Notes under the pieces: model-generated
Databases searched by the model: none
Told to the model about the DNA's origin: nothing
Seen by the model: the letters and a program-made list of their open reading frames with translations, nothing else
Origin: Anaerorhabdus sp036636695
GTDB taxonomy: Bacteria > Bacillota_I > Bacilli_A > Erysipelotrichales > Erysipelotrichaceae
Assembly (NCBI RefSeq): GCF_036636695.1
Contig: NZ_JAVWNW010000003.1
Strand: one strand, 5' to 3'
Length of the DNA: 64,000 nucleotides
Translations under genes and position numbers: made by a program
In this document: piece by piece, positions 7,438 to 16,889 of the stretch
Position numbering within the stretch: the first letter of the stretch is position 1
How the letters are laid out: every line of letters starts with the position of its first letter

Positions 7438-8700
7438 ATGGAAACAAGAGCAGAAAGAATTCAAGCAAATATAGAAAAATTAAGTACATTTACATCAACA
7501 CCTAGAAAAGGAGTAACACGTTCATCTTACTCAAAAGAAGATAGACAGGCAAAAGACTATTTAATTGAAGAGATGAAAAAAATAGACTTAGAAATATATG
7601 AAGATAGTTTTGGAACACTCTTTGGAAGAAGAGAAGGTAAGAACAAAAACGCTCCTGTAGTGATGTTAGGTTCACATTATGACTCTGTTGTACATGGTGG
7701 GGGATTTGACGGTGTAGCTGGCTCTGTAGCGGCATTAGAAGTTATGCGAGTACTACATGAAACTAATTTTGAAAACGATTATCCATTGGAACTAATTTTG
7801 ATGAATGCAGAAGAAGGTGAAACATTTGGACCAAGTACTGGTGTAACAAATTCAAGAGCTATGGTTGGGACAATGACAGAGCTAGAATTAAAGACTGTAA
7901 AAAATCGTTTTGGTCAAACTAAACTTGAAGCTATGATGGAATATGGATTAAATCCTGATTTACAAGAAGCTAAGAAAAAGCCAGGGTCAATTAAGAATTT
8001 TCTAGAACTACATATTGAACAAGGACCAGTATTAGAAAGAGAAAACATTGATGTAGGATTAATAAAATATCTTGCAGGAATTGGTCGTTATACAATTCGT
8101 TTCCATGGTAAAACAGCGGATTCAACAGTTTCAATGCTTGCGAGAAAAGATGCACTTGTCGCAGCTTCTGCATTTATTAATGAGTTTGATAAACAAATTA
8201 AGGAACTTGGAGATAGCGTAACGGGTATGGTGGGTAAACTGGATATCCAACCAAATTCAAATCAATTCGTTCCAGAATATGTAGAAGGTAAAATAGAGAT
8301 AAGAACTTTCAATAAAGAAATAACAGAAGAAATAAATTTTACTAAATTAATACAAGATATCTTAGATGCAATTAGTACAAAATATGAAATAGAAACAGAA
8401 TTAGAAGAAATAACTAGAATAAACTATCCAAATCCCACAAAACCAAGTATTATGAATGCAGATAATGTACAGAAGATGATCACGATCTGTAAAGACTTAG
8501 GATATAGTTACTCAGTAATTAATAATGGTACTGGGCATGACTCAATGATCATGACAGATTTCACAGATGTGAATATGATTTATGTTCCAAGTAAAAATGG
8601 TGTATCACATTGTCCAGAAGAGTGGACAGACTATGACAAAATTAAAAAGGGAGCAGATGTTTTGCTTCATCTAGTTATGGATTTAAGCTGTGATGAATAG
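7438..8700 (+). CDS. M20-family Zn-dependent amidohydrolase (hydantoinase/carbamoylase type)
   Basis: The 420-residue protein belongs to the N-carbamoyl-L-amino acid hydrolase/allantoate amidohydrolase group. Metal ligands are visible: His80 (GSHYDSV), Asp91 (GGGFDGVAG), catalytic and ligand Glu125/Glu126 (NAEEGETFG), His192 (LELHIEQGPVLE) and His391 (GVSHCPEEW). In the dimerisation domain the usual HAGTTPM motif is replaced by ADSTVSM before LARKDAL, so a conserved substrate-contacting His is gone. The substrate probably differs from standard carbamoyl amino acids. AAGGAG precedes the ATG. The next gene follows after 17 bases. Confidence 0.88.
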   Translation: METRAERIQANIEKLSTFTSTPRKGVTRSSYSKEDRQAKDYLIEEMKKIDLEIYEDSFGTLFGRREGKNKNAPVVMLGSHYDSVVHGGGFDGVAGSVAALEVMRVLHETNFENDYPLELILMNAEEGETFGPSTGVTNSRAMVGTMTELELKTVKNRFGQTKLEAMMEYGLNPDLQEAKKKPGSIKNFLELHIEQGPVLERENIDVGLIKYLAGIGRYTIRFHGKTADSTVSMLARKDALVAASAFINEFDKQIKELGDSVTGMVGKLDIQPNSNQFVPEYVEGKIEIRTFNKEITEEINFTKLIQDILDAISTKYEIETELEEITRINYPNPTKPSIMNADNVQKMITICKDLGYSYSVINNGTGHDSMIMTDFTDVNMIYVPSKNGVSHCPEEWTDYDKIKKGADVLLHLVMDLSCDE

Positions 8701-8717
8701 AATGAAAGGAATTCACA

Positions 8718-10106
8718 ATGAACAAATTAAATAGAGTGAATTATAAAATTATTAAGGAACCAAAATTGGATTGTACAAATAAACCAGTAATGTTAAGTGA
8801 TGAAACAATGAAACAAAGATTTCAAAATGTTATTCACAAAATGAAAGAAAAAGACATAGATACTTTAGTAGTCTATGCCGATTTAGAACATGGAAGTAAT
8901 TTCGAATATCTAACAGGTTTTCTTCCACGTTTTGAAGAAGCTTTATTAGTAGTTCATCAATCTGGTAAAAGCTTTATGTTGATGGGAAATGAAAACTTAA
9001 ATAAAGTCAGCAAAGCTAGACTAAATGCTGAAGCGATTCATGTACCACATTTTTCTTTGCCGAATCAACCAATGGGAAAAAACAAGAGTATTAAAGAATT
9101 ATTAAGTCATGCTGGAATTATGAAAGATTCTAAAGTTGGAATTGCAGGATGGAAGAAATTTACAAGTGTTAGTGAAAATAATGAACAATTGTATGATGTG
9201 CCTTATTTCATTATTAAGGCAATTATTGATCTTGTAGGTGATGAAAAGAAAATATCAAATGCAATCAATATCTTCATTGGTGATGGTGGAGTACGATGCA
9301 AAAATAATGTAAATGAAATTGAACATTATGAATTTGGAGCATCGCTTGCATCAGATTGTATGCTTAAAACAATGAATAAAATTGATCTTGGAATATCTGA
9401 ATTAGTGCTTGGAGATACCCTCAATGCTTTTGGTCAAAGAAATAGTGTAGTTACTATTGCAGCTTCAGGACCAAGATTCCTTAACGCAAATATATATCCA
9501 ACCGATAAATGTATTGCTGATGGTGAAACGATAAGCATGACCGTAGGATACAAAGGTGGTTTATCTTCAAGAGCAGGTTATATTGTAAATGATGAACAAA
9601 GCTTGCCAGATAATTGTAAAGATTATTTAGATGTGCTTGTAAAACCATATTATAATGCTATAGCAGTTTGGTTAGAGAATATTCATTGTGGTATGGCAGG
9701 CAAAGACTTATATCAATTAATAGAAGATGTACTTCCTAAAAGTAAATACAATTGGACACTATGCCCAGGTCATTTAGGTGCGGATGAAGAATGGCTATCA
9801 TCACCTATCTATGAAAAGAGTGAGGAACAAATAGTGAGTGGCATGATTTTTCAAACGGATATTATCCCTTCACTTTCAGGCTATGCTGGCACAAGTGTTG
9901 AAAGCACAATTTTAGTGGCTGATCAAAAGCTTCAAGATGAAATTAAAAATGCTTGTCCTGAAATGTGGGCAAGAATGATGCAAAGAAAAGAGTATATTGA
10001 GAATGAATTGAATATTCAATTAAATAAAGATGTTCTTCCAATGTGTTCAACTGTAGCATATCTTAGACCCTTTCTATTAAATAAAGAAAAAGCAATGAGC
10101 TTATAA
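8718..10106 (+). CDS. M24-like (creatinase/aminopeptidase P fold) protein lacking metal ligands
   Basis: The 462-residue protein has a creatinase-type N-terminal domain (DTLVVYADLEHGSNFEYLTGF...) and a C-terminal pita-bread domain. The conserved His352 (CPGHLGADEEW) and a late Glu395 (TSVESTILV) remain. The segment where M24 peptidases have two metal-binding Asp residues reads ISMTVGYKGGLSSRAGY, with neither Asp, and the TEPG-like motif has become QTDIIPS. Creatinase itself is a metal-free member of this fold, so a non-peptidase hydrolase is plausible. It is likely co-transcribed with the M20 gene. The exact reaction is unknown. Confidence 0.8.
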   Translation: MNKLNRVNYKIIKEPKLDCTNKPVMLSDETMKQRFQNVIHKMKEKDIDTLVVYADLEHGSNFEYLTGFLPRFEEALLVVHQSGKSFMLMGNENLNKVSKARLNAEAIHVPHFSLPNQPMGKNKSIKELLSHAGIMKDSKVGIAGWKKFTSVSENNEQLYDVPYFIIKAIIDLVGDEKKISNAINIFIGDGGVRCKNNVNEIEHYEFGASLASDCMLKTMNKIDLGISELVLGDTLNAFGQRNSVVTIAASGPRFLNANIYPTDKCIADGETISMTVGYKGGLSSRAGYIVNDEQSLPDNCKDYLDVLVKPYYNAIAVWLENIHCGMAGKDLYQLIEDVLPKSKYNWTLCPGHLGADEEWLSSPIYEKSEEQIVSGMIFQTDIIPSLSGYAGTSVESTILVADQKLQDEIKNACPEMWARMMQRKEYIENELNIQLNKDVLPMCSTVAYLRPFLLNKEKAMSL

Positions 10107-10109
10107 GTA

Positions 10110-10142
10110 AAAAGTGTATACATTTCAAATGTATACACTTTT
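10110..10142. terminator. Bidirectional terminator
   Basis: AAAAGTGTATACATTT and AAATGTATACACTTTT form a 16-bp stem with a one-base loop between converging genes; T-runs are present in both directions. It reaches into the stop codon of the RpiR gene. Confidence 0.85.
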
Positions 10143-10902
10143 ATTTTAGAGTGAAATAATTTGTATAACCGTCATAAAGTAAATGTAAAATTAAATGCAA
10201 TGTTAAATAAGAAGAATCATTGATATTCATATCTTTATCAATACTTGTACTTTGAAAATAGAGATTATATTTTGTTATTCGAGATAGTTCATTATTATTA
10301 AGATTTGTAATTGAAATCATGGGAATACCTAAGACATCTAAATTTACAAGTGTCTCTTGATATTTTTCTATTTTTCCAGACCATGAAGCAATGAAGAGTA
10401 AATCTTTATCACTCATATACTTTTTCATAATTTTAAGTTCTGTTGATGTTGGTACCATGATAATATTTTTATTTACATTCAAGAAACATCGTGCAAATTC
10501 CTGGAGCATTAAACGTTGCCCTTGTCCTGTTCCATAAGCATAAATGTTTTTAGCATTATGAATCATTTCGTATATTTCATTTATGTGTTTATTTTGTTGA
10601 AATACTTTTATCGTTTGAGAAATATCTTTATTAATAATTTCAACGATATCAACAGACTCTTTATTTTTTTCATGGATATCACTTTTCAAAAAATATTTGA
10701 ATTCGCTATATCCACTAAAACCTAATTTCTTCGTTGTTCTTAGAACTGTAGCGGTAGAAGCATTACATTTTGAAGCGAGTTCTGAGATACTAATTGTTAA
10801 ACAAAGATTTAAATTATTTTGAATAAAATTTAAAATATGTAAATCAATATTATTCAACTTAGAGTGATTCTCGTTAATTACCAAATCAAGTTTAAATCCC
10901 AT
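10141..10902 (-). CDS. MurR/RpiR family transcriptional regulator (HTH-SIS)
   Basis: The 253-residue protein has an N-terminal RpiR helix-turn-helix (ISELASKCNASTATVLRTTKKLGFSGYSEFKYFL, about 38-72) and a C-terminal SIS sugar-phosphate isomerase fold (about 110-250; IYAYGTGQGQRLMLQEFAR, LLFIASWSGK). SIS domains of this family sense phosphorylated sugars, which suits control of the adjoining PTS by its product. It is convergent with the M24-like gene. A palindrome at 10920-10933 in its own upstream region may be its operator. Confidence 0.9.
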   Translation of the reverse strand: MGFKLDLVINENHSKLNNIDLHILNFIQNNLNLCLTISISELASKCNASTATVLRTTKKLGFSGYSEFKYFLKSDIHEKNKESVDIVEIINKDISQTIKVFQQNKHINEIYEMIHNAKNIYAYGTGQGQRLMLQEFARCFLNVNKNIIMVPTSTELKIMKKYMSDKDLLFIASWSGKIEKYQETLVNLDVLGIPMISITNLNNNELSRITKYNLYFQSTSIDKDMNINDSSYLTLHLILHLLYDGYTNYFTLK

Positions 10903-10919
10903 AAGATTCCCTCTTTTCT

Positions 10920-10933
10920 TATAGTTAACTATA
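10920..10933 (-). promoter_or_regulatory. Palindrome upstream of the RpiR gene
   Basis: TATAGTTAACTATA is a perfect 14-bp palindrome 18 bases before the RpiR start codon. Its position suggests autoregulation; its sequence does not match the PTS promoter palindromes, so the binding protein is uncertain. Confidence 0.4.
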
Positions 10934-11096
10934 TAAATGAAAATAATTTCTAGTTAATGATATATAGATTTTATCACGTAAATTTGATATGTCTAATAGA
11001 TTTATGAAAAATAATAAAAAGATTAAAAATAATTAATTTTAAAAAATTACACATAGTTTACATAACACTTTGTTAAGATTATCTTGGGTGATAAAT

Positions 11097-11783
11097 ATGT
11101 ATAGAATTCTAGTAGTTGAAGATGATTATCTAATTCGTGATTTTATAAAAGTCTATTTTGAGAGTAGAGAAATTAAAGTTATTGAAGCAACTGATGGATT
11201 AGAAGCTATTCAACAAATAAATGAAAATTTTGATTTGGTACTTTTAGATATTATGATGCCACATTTGAATGGTTATGAAGTGTGTGAAAAATTAAGAGTT
11301 AAGAAACAAACTCCAATCATTTTTATAAGTGCTTTGTCAGAAGATGAAGATCAACTCAAAGCATTTGAACTCGGTGCTGATGATTATATTACAAAGCCAT
11401 TCAAACCATCAATTTTATATGCAAAGTGTATAGCACTAATAAAAAGAGATAAGAAATTATTGCCAAATATGCAAATTGGTGACTTAATTATTCATTTAAA
11501 CTCACATGAAATTGAGTTCAATAATACAACTAAAAGACTCACAAATAAGGAATTTCAGCTGCTGTGTTATCTCATTGAAAATCAAGAAATATTATTAACA
11601 CGTGAAAAAATATTAGATAAGGTATGGGGATATGATTATTATGGCGATGCTAGAGCCGTAGATACTTATATAAAAATGCTGAGAAAAGAAATGGGTGAAT
11701 ATTCACGGTATATAAAAACTATAGTTAGAAGTGGCTATAAGTTTAGCATAAAAGGAGATATTGAAAATGAGGATGTGGAATAA
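11097..11783 (+). CDS. OmpR-family response regulator
   Basis: The 228-residue protein is a receiver domain plus winged-helix output. The receiver has the acidic pair E8-D9-D10, phospho-acceptor Asp51 (LLDIMMP), Thr/Ser in FISALS and Lys in YITKPF. The C-terminal domain has the OmpR signature LTNKEFQLLCYLIENQEILLTREKILDKVWGYDYYGDARAVDTYIKMLRKEM. ATG 11097 with GGGTGAT just upstream is preferred over a TTG at 11070. Its 3' end overlaps the kinase gene, its partner. The signal is unknown. Confidence 0.93.
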   Translation: MYRILVVEDDYLIRDFIKVYFESREIKVIEATDGLEAIQQINENFDLVLLDIMMPHLNGYEVCEKLRVKKQTPIIFISALSEDEDQLKAFELGADDYITKPFKPSILYAKCIALIKRDKKLLPNMQIGDLIIHLNSHEIEFNNTTKRLTNKEFQLLCYLIENQEILLTREKILDKVWGYDYYGDARAVDTYIKMLRKEMGEYSRYIKTIVRSGYKFSIKGDIENEDVE

Positions 11784-13683
11784 ATTAAGTTTCAAAATAA
11801 CGATTCTAATGATAACTGCATTTTTAATTGTATTATCAATCCAACTTAAACAGGGAGTTAATAATTATATTGATAATTATATTACAATGAATAGTATGCT
11901 GGAGAGTACTCAGTTTATAGACACTTCACCTATTATTTTATACAATGAGGTAGCAGAATTATATAAAACTGAGTCAGACTTAAATGATGTAGTTTATTCA
12001 AATTATATTGAAAGTAAAGCAAGTATTGGTAATCATACTGCTACTACCCAATATTATATTTTGAATAATGAAAAGAAGGTCATAGCTAGTTCAAAGAGAG
12101 AATTCAATTACCTAGTAATCGGGAATATTAATTCTACAAAAGAGTTTTTTATTGAAAGTTCATCATTTACAAAAGAAGAAAAAATCTTAATCGCAAAGTC
12201 ATTAAAAAATAGAGAAAATGCGGTAGTAAAAGTTGCTGGAGTCTTTGGAACAAAAAATTTCTATTATAAGGCAGGAAATAGTTTAAAAGATGTTTATGGA
12301 AATATATATGTGAATTTCCCTAGTGCAAGCCAAACAAAAGATGAAACCGATTTTGATTATTCCAAAACAATAGACATAATAAATCCAACTTATTTAGAAA
12401 TTAATGGTATCAAAATTCGTGATGGATTAGAGAAAAATATGATAAAGGGTGTACGCGTTTTAGGTTATCAAGATGAGCAATTTCGTTATACGCAATGTGG
12501 CGTAGACAATAAATTTGAACTAGTAAATAAAATTGAAGTATTTGATGAGAGAGTAGATAAAATAGTAAATAATCGTAGTAACCAAATTTTCTACAAATCG
12601 AATGGATCAATTAGTTTGCAAAAATATATAATCGACAAAGAATATTATTATGCTTATATTATTCCGATAACTGAGGAGCAAAATAGAAGTGGAAGTGTTG
12701 ATGAAATTGCAAAGGGGTATCTTGTAAAAATAACCTACTATCCAAACATAAAAAAAGAAATGATCAAAATGTATCTAAAAGATAATGTAGTTACGTATGT
12801 CATCGCATTATTAAGTGCAATAATTATTAGCATTTTTTGTGCAAAAATTATTGTGAAACCAATCAAGAAAATTGAACGGATTTCTAAGAAAATAGCTGAT
12901 AAGAATTTTGATGAAAAAATAACTACGAAAGATAAAACAGAAATAGGATCACTGTCCAATAGCATCAATGAAATGTCTGCACAGTTAGAAACTACAATTG
13001 GACAATTAGAAGATGAAATAAATCGAGTCAAGAAATTAGAAATACAAAGAAAAGAGTTTATTGCGAATTTTACACATGAAATGAAAACTCCACTAGCTAT
13101 TATTAATGGATATAGTGAGTTGCTAGAAGAAGCAACTGATGATGAGAAAAAGCGGTGCTATTTGTCTATTATTGATGAGGAAACAAATAAGATAGATAAA
13201 TTAATTAAAGCAATGTTGATGTTGTCAAAGTTAGAACTGAATAAAGTACAACTAGATATACAAGAAATAGATATTGAGAGAATATTAAATCAATGTATAG
13301 ATTCTATGAGTGTTCAACTTCAAGAAAAAAAAGCAAAAGTTAGTATGACTTGTTCAATAGGCAAATGGTTTTGTGACAAAGAACAAATGCAAAGTGTAAT
13401 TATGAATTTGATAAGTAATGCTGTTCGACATGTAGAGATGAAGGGCACTATTTATATCATTCTAAATGATGAAATTTTAAGTATAGAAAATGAGGGCAAT
13501 CCAATTTCAGAAGAACGGTTAACTACTATATGGGATGCATTTCAAAGTGGAACGTCAGAAGGAACAGGTTTAGGATTGGCAATTTGTAAGAATATTTTGG
13601 ATTTACATGGTTTTAAATACACTGTTGAGAATACAGAAATTGGAGTTCGATTCAAAATTTATTTTAACTATAATAATAGATAA
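11767..13683 (+). CDS. Sensor histidine kinase
   Basis: The 638-residue membrane kinase has a TM helix near residues 10-28, a large extracellular region (about 30-340), a second TM near 345-362, a HAMP domain, then HisKA with His437 (NFTHEMKTPLA) and HATPase_c with N-box MNLISNAVRH and G-box GTGLGLAI. ATG 11767 is chosen, nine bases after AAGGAG; a TTG at 11761 is too close to the ribosome site. It overlaps the response regulator by 17 bases. The large outer domain has no recognised sensor motif. Confidence 0.92.
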   Translation: MRMWNKLSFKITILMITAFLIVLSIQLKQGVNNYIDNYITMNSMLESTQFIDTSPIILYNEVAELYKTESDLNDVVYSNYIESKASIGNHTATTQYYILNNEKKVIASSKREFNYLVIGNINSTKEFFIESSSFTKEEKILIAKSLKNRENAVVKVAGVFGTKNFYYKAGNSLKDVYGNIYVNFPSASQTKDETDFDYSKTIDIINPTYLEINGIKIRDGLEKNMIKGVRVLGYQDEQFRYTQCGVDNKFELVNKIEVFDERVDKIVNNRSNQIFYKSNGSISLQKYIIDKEYYYAYIIPITEEQNRSGSVDEIAKGYLVKITYYPNIKKEMIKMYLKDNVVTYVIALLSAIIISIFCAKIIVKPIKKIERISKKIADKNFDEKITTKDKTEIGSLSNSINEMSAQLETTIGQLEDEINRVKKLEIQRKEFIANFTHEMKTPLAIINGYSELLEEATDDEKKRCYLSIIDEETNKIDKLIKAMLMLSKLELNKVQLDIQEIDIERILNQCIDSMSVQLQEKKAKVSMTCSIGKWFCDKEQMQSVIMNLISNAVRHVEMKGTIYIILNDEILSIENEGNPISEERLTTIWDAFQSGTSEGTGLGLAICKNILDLHGFKYTVENTEIGVRFKIYFNYNNR

Positions 13684-13697
13684 ATTTAAAATTGGTA

Positions 13698-13732
13698 TAA
13701 AAGTAAAAGCAAGCTGCTTTAGCTTACTTTTA
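13698..13732. terminator. Likely bidirectional terminator
   Basis: AAAAGTAA...GC and GC...TTACTTTT form an imperfect stem between the converging kinase and GGDEF genes. Confidence 0.5.
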
Positions 13733-13740
13733 AAATTAAT

Positions 13741-15306
13741 CTATTTGTCTTTGTAATTCAGAAAATTATTTCTTCCGTTCTCTTTGGCAAGATATAAAGC
13801 TTGATCTGCATGATTCATAACATCTTCAAGTGTGATACAAAATTTTTTGTCGTTATAAAAACCAGCAGTAATTGTAACAATGTTTCCATCGTTTTTAACA
13901 TGTTCAATTTTACGGCTTCTTAAATCAACTAAAACATTAGTCAAGTATGAACTTATCTCAGCATCTGTTAAGTTGGTACAAAGGCAATAAAACTCATCAC
14001 CACCATAACGACCAACACTAATGCCTTTAGTGCGGTGAAGGACTAGAACGTCAGCGACTAGACGTAATATCTTGTCACCTTGTAAATGACCGTAAGTATC
14101 ATTGTATTCTTTGAAATGATCGATATCAATCATAATAGAGCCAAATGATTTTACCGATGAATCAGAGCTGATTTTTGAAAGTAATTTGTCACAATATCGA
14201 CGATTATAAAGTCCTGTTATTTCATCTAAATGAGCTTGTTTTTCTAAGTTCTCTTTTTCTTCAAGTAATAATGAATGTTTTTGATTTACTTCAAATAATC
14301 TAATGCGATTTCTTAAACTTTCAGCAATACTCATATTTTCTTGTTTCTCGTGTGCCATTAAAAGATAATAATATCGAGCACTAGTCTTATAGTCTTGTTC
14401 ATTATATTTTTCTTGGAAAGCTACTAGTAATTTTTGATAAAGCAGGTTAAGTTCGATGTCATCTTCATTTAATTCAGTATCAATTTTATCTAAAATATGA
14501 CGACATTCTTCTTTCATATCTGCAAGTAATAAGCTTTCAGCAATATAAAGCAATTCAGTTGAAAAGATATTCTTATTTCCTTTGTATTCAGCAAGAATAT
14601 GTAGGACTGAAGAAATGGATTCCTTAATCTGCGTGCGTTGTTTTTCAATAGCATAGATACGAATATTAGAAGCAAGCATTATAAATTCAAGGAAAATACC
14701 TTCTACTTTAATATTCTTTGCCTTTTCACAATATTTTTGAGCATTTTCAATATCATCCATATCACAACATACTTTGATAAGATTAATATAAACATTAAAC
14801 AAGTTGATTGCTTGGTTTTTATCAGTTTTTAATTTTATAATGGCTTTCTCAAAGTAATCTTTAGCGAATGAATAATCTTTTAATTGCATCAAAATATATG
14901 CAATATTGTTGTATAGAATTCCAATTGTGGCATTATCATTTTCTGATTCAGCTATCGCCAAGGCATTGTCATATGCATGAGTAGCGTTGAAATTATCACC
15001 TTTGAGTTGATATAATTTACCTTCATTTCGATAGCATTGCGCAACCAAATCAGTATAATCATCTTTCGAAGCAATTCCCATAGCTTTTTTTAAATTGAAT
15101 TCAGCGGAATCAAATCTGCGAAACATCATATAATAAATAGCTAGATGAAGAAATGCATAAGCTTGACTATAGGTATCATTGATTTGATATGCTTGTTTTA
15201 AAAGTTCTTCAGCATCGTCTTTGATTTGCTCAAAGTTTTGAAAATGGTAATCGTCTAAGCGGGTATAAAGTTCATTGAGTTTTGGATGATTACTTCTACT
15301 TCTCAT
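13741..15306 (-). CDS. TPR-GGDEF diguanylate cyclase (second of a tandem pair)
   Basis: The 521-residue cytosolic protein has TPR-type helical repeats over about 20-345 (for example YRNEGKLYQLKGDNFNATHAYD and ILYNNIAYILMQLKDYSFAKDYFEKA) and a GGDEF domain at about 365-520 with an intact motif at 435-439. Asp residues of MIDIDHFKEYND are present, so c-di-GMP synthesis is expected. The RxxD product-inhibition site upstream of GGDEF is absent. ATG 15306 is chosen because AAGGTGAT precedes it; longer starts lie inside the neighbour. It overlaps the upstream paralogue by 11 bases, indicating an operon. Confidence 0.9.
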   Translation of the reverse strand: MRSRSNHPKLNELYTRLDDYHFQNFEQIKDDAEELLKQAYQINDTYSQAYAFLHLAIYYMMFRRFDSAEFNLKKAMGIASKDDYTDLVAQCYRNEGKLYQLKGDNFNATHAYDNALAIAESENDNATIGILYNNIAYILMQLKDYSFAKDYFEKAIIKLKTDKNQAINLFNVYINLIKVCCDMDDIENAQKYCEKAKNIKVEGIFLEFIMLASNIRIYAIEKQRTQIKESISSVLHILAEYKGNKNIFSTELLYIAESLLLADMKEECRHILDKIDTELNEDDIELNLLYQKLLVAFQEKYNEQDYKTSARYYYLLMAHEKQENMSIAESLRNRIRLFEVNQKHSLLLEEKENLEKQAHLDEITGLYNRRYCDKLLSKISSDSSVKSFGSIMIDIDHFKEYNDTYGHLQGDKILRLVADVLVLHRTKGISVGRYGGDEFYCLCTNLTDAEISSYLTNVLVDLRSRKIEHVKNDGNIVTITAGFYNDKKFCITLEDVMNHADQALYLAKENGRNNFLNYKDK

Positions 15307-16879
15307 TGTCATCACCTTCATTCGTATATTTCGTATATGTATTTCTACCTTTACGTTTAGAGTTATAAAGAACAGTGTCAATATTTTCTAATAAATTTTT
15401 ATAATTGAAATTCTTATCTAGATTACTAACTCCATAACCAATAGATAAAGTTACTTCATTTGAGCATTTGCTAGAACTATGGTGAATTGCCTTTTTCTTT
15501 AACTTTTCTAAAATACCAATAATGTAAGATTCAATTTCGACATCTGTCATATTAGTAAAGATACAGACAAATTCATCCCCTCCAAAACGGCAGGGCTTAA
15601 TATTTGGATTATCAGTACTTTTAAGAATATTAGCAATATCTACTAGAACTTGATCACCCATTAAGTGTCCATAAGTATCATTATATTCTTTGAAATAGTC
15701 AACATCAAAGATTGCAAAGCCAAGAGTATTTATTGAAGTATCATTAACTATATTTAAAAAGAAGGTATTAATATAACGCCTATTGTAAAGTTGAGTCATG
15801 ACATCAATCATTGATTCATTTTTGAGTGATTTATTATCAACTAATAATTTTTTCTCATGTTTTAAAATATCTTGAATTTCTATATGTGCGCGAATTCCAA
15901 GAATTTTTGTAGCTTGTTTTTCTTTTTCTACACGCTCATATGCTCTAAAATAATTCAAATATTGTTGTTTCAATGACTCTTCATCCTGAGTTTCTTTGAA
16001 ATATTCAATTTTAATTTTTTGTATTTGAAGCCATTCGTTTATATCAGTTACTTCAAAAGTTTCTTCCATGAACGTAATGAGTTTTTGAACTTCCTCGAAT
16101 GCATTTATGTGCATCATTGCTTCAATCATAATAACAACACAATCGTACTTAAAACTTTTGCTAGAGGGGAAACTTCTTATTAAATCAAGCAATTTTTCAT
16201 TCGTAGTGATTACGTTCTCATTGTCATGACGCATTGAGTAAAGTCTTAAGTAACAAATATTTAAAAGAATGGGGTAAACTTTAGAGTTCCAGTTTAATTT
16301 TTCTATTTCTTTAATATAAAAGGGAATTTCATCAACCTTGTTGGTGTAATTGAGTAATTCAACGATATTTGTTAAGGTAATAACCTTATTATTAGTGTAG
16401 TTTTCAGAATTAGACTTATATTTTTCATAAGTTTCAATCGAATATTCCAAAGCAGTTTCATAATCTTGGCAAAGGCGAAATAATTCAGCAATATTTCCAT
16501 AGGCAAAATAAGCTTTGCTCGGTACACCTAATATATCTGCAACTCGTATTATTTCCAAATATGAATCAAGGCGACTTAATAAATCAAATGTTGTATTATC
16601 ATTGAGAGCTTTCAATGTATGATAGATAATTAAGTTAGGGCTAGGTTCATTGGATAAATATTTTCTAGCCTTTTTCATGTACTTATTTAGCATGTTTGTG
16701 TCATGAACAACATTAGCGTAATAACTTGCGAGTGATAAGTATGCATAGGCAATATCATCTTGATTATTTTCTTCTAGAGAATACTTAAGAAAGAGATTGC
16801 AGTACTCTAAACGTTCTTCACGTGACGAAAAATTATTATCTGTAATTTTATTCTTAATTTCAATAATATCTTTATCCAA
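15296..16879 (-). CDS. TPR-GGDEF diguanylate cyclase (first of a tandem pair)
   Basis: About 527 residues, with the same layout as its downstream neighbour: helical TPR-like repeats (about 15-340) and a GGDEF domain with intact GGDEF at about 433-437 and FAIFDVDYFKEYND. No RxxD inhibitory site is seen. TTG at 16879 is preferred because GAGGTGA sits five bases before it; GTG at 16888 lies within that ribosome site. The pair looks like an old tandem duplication. TPR regions usually sense a protein or peptide partner, so the two enzymes may answer different cues (inference). Confidence 0.88.
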   Translation of the reverse strand: MDKDIIEIKNKITDNNFSSREERLEYCNLFLKYSLEENNQDDIAYAYLSLASYYANVVHDTNMLNKYMKKARKYLSNEPSPNLIIYHTLKALNDNTTFDLLSRLDSYLEIIRVADILGVPSKAYFAYGNIAELFRLCQDYETALEYSIETYEKYKSNSENYTNNKVITLTNIVELLNYTNKVDEIPFYIKEIEKLNWNSKVYPILLNICYLRLYSMRHDNENVITTNEKLLDLIRSFPSSKSFKYDCVVIMIEAMMHINAFEEVQKLITFMEETFEVTDINEWLQIQKIKIEYFKETQDEESLKQQYLNYFRAYERVEKEKQATKILGIRAHIEIQDILKHEKKLLVDNKSLKNESMIDVMTQLYNRRYINTFFLNIVNDTSINTLGFAIFDVDYFKEYNDTYGHLMGDQVLVDIANILKSTDNPNIKPCRFGGDEFVCIFTNMTDVEIESYIIGILEKLKKKAIHHSSSKCSNEVTLSIGYGVSNLDKNFNYKNLLENIDTVLYNSKRKGRNTYTKYTNEGDDNEK

Positions 16880-16889
16880 GATTATCACC

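Noticed and set aside
8718..10106. Call as a functional Xaa-Pro aminopeptidase
   Set aside because: The two Asp ligands and the TEPG Glu are missing, whereas the true family member at 49.8 kb has all five ligands.
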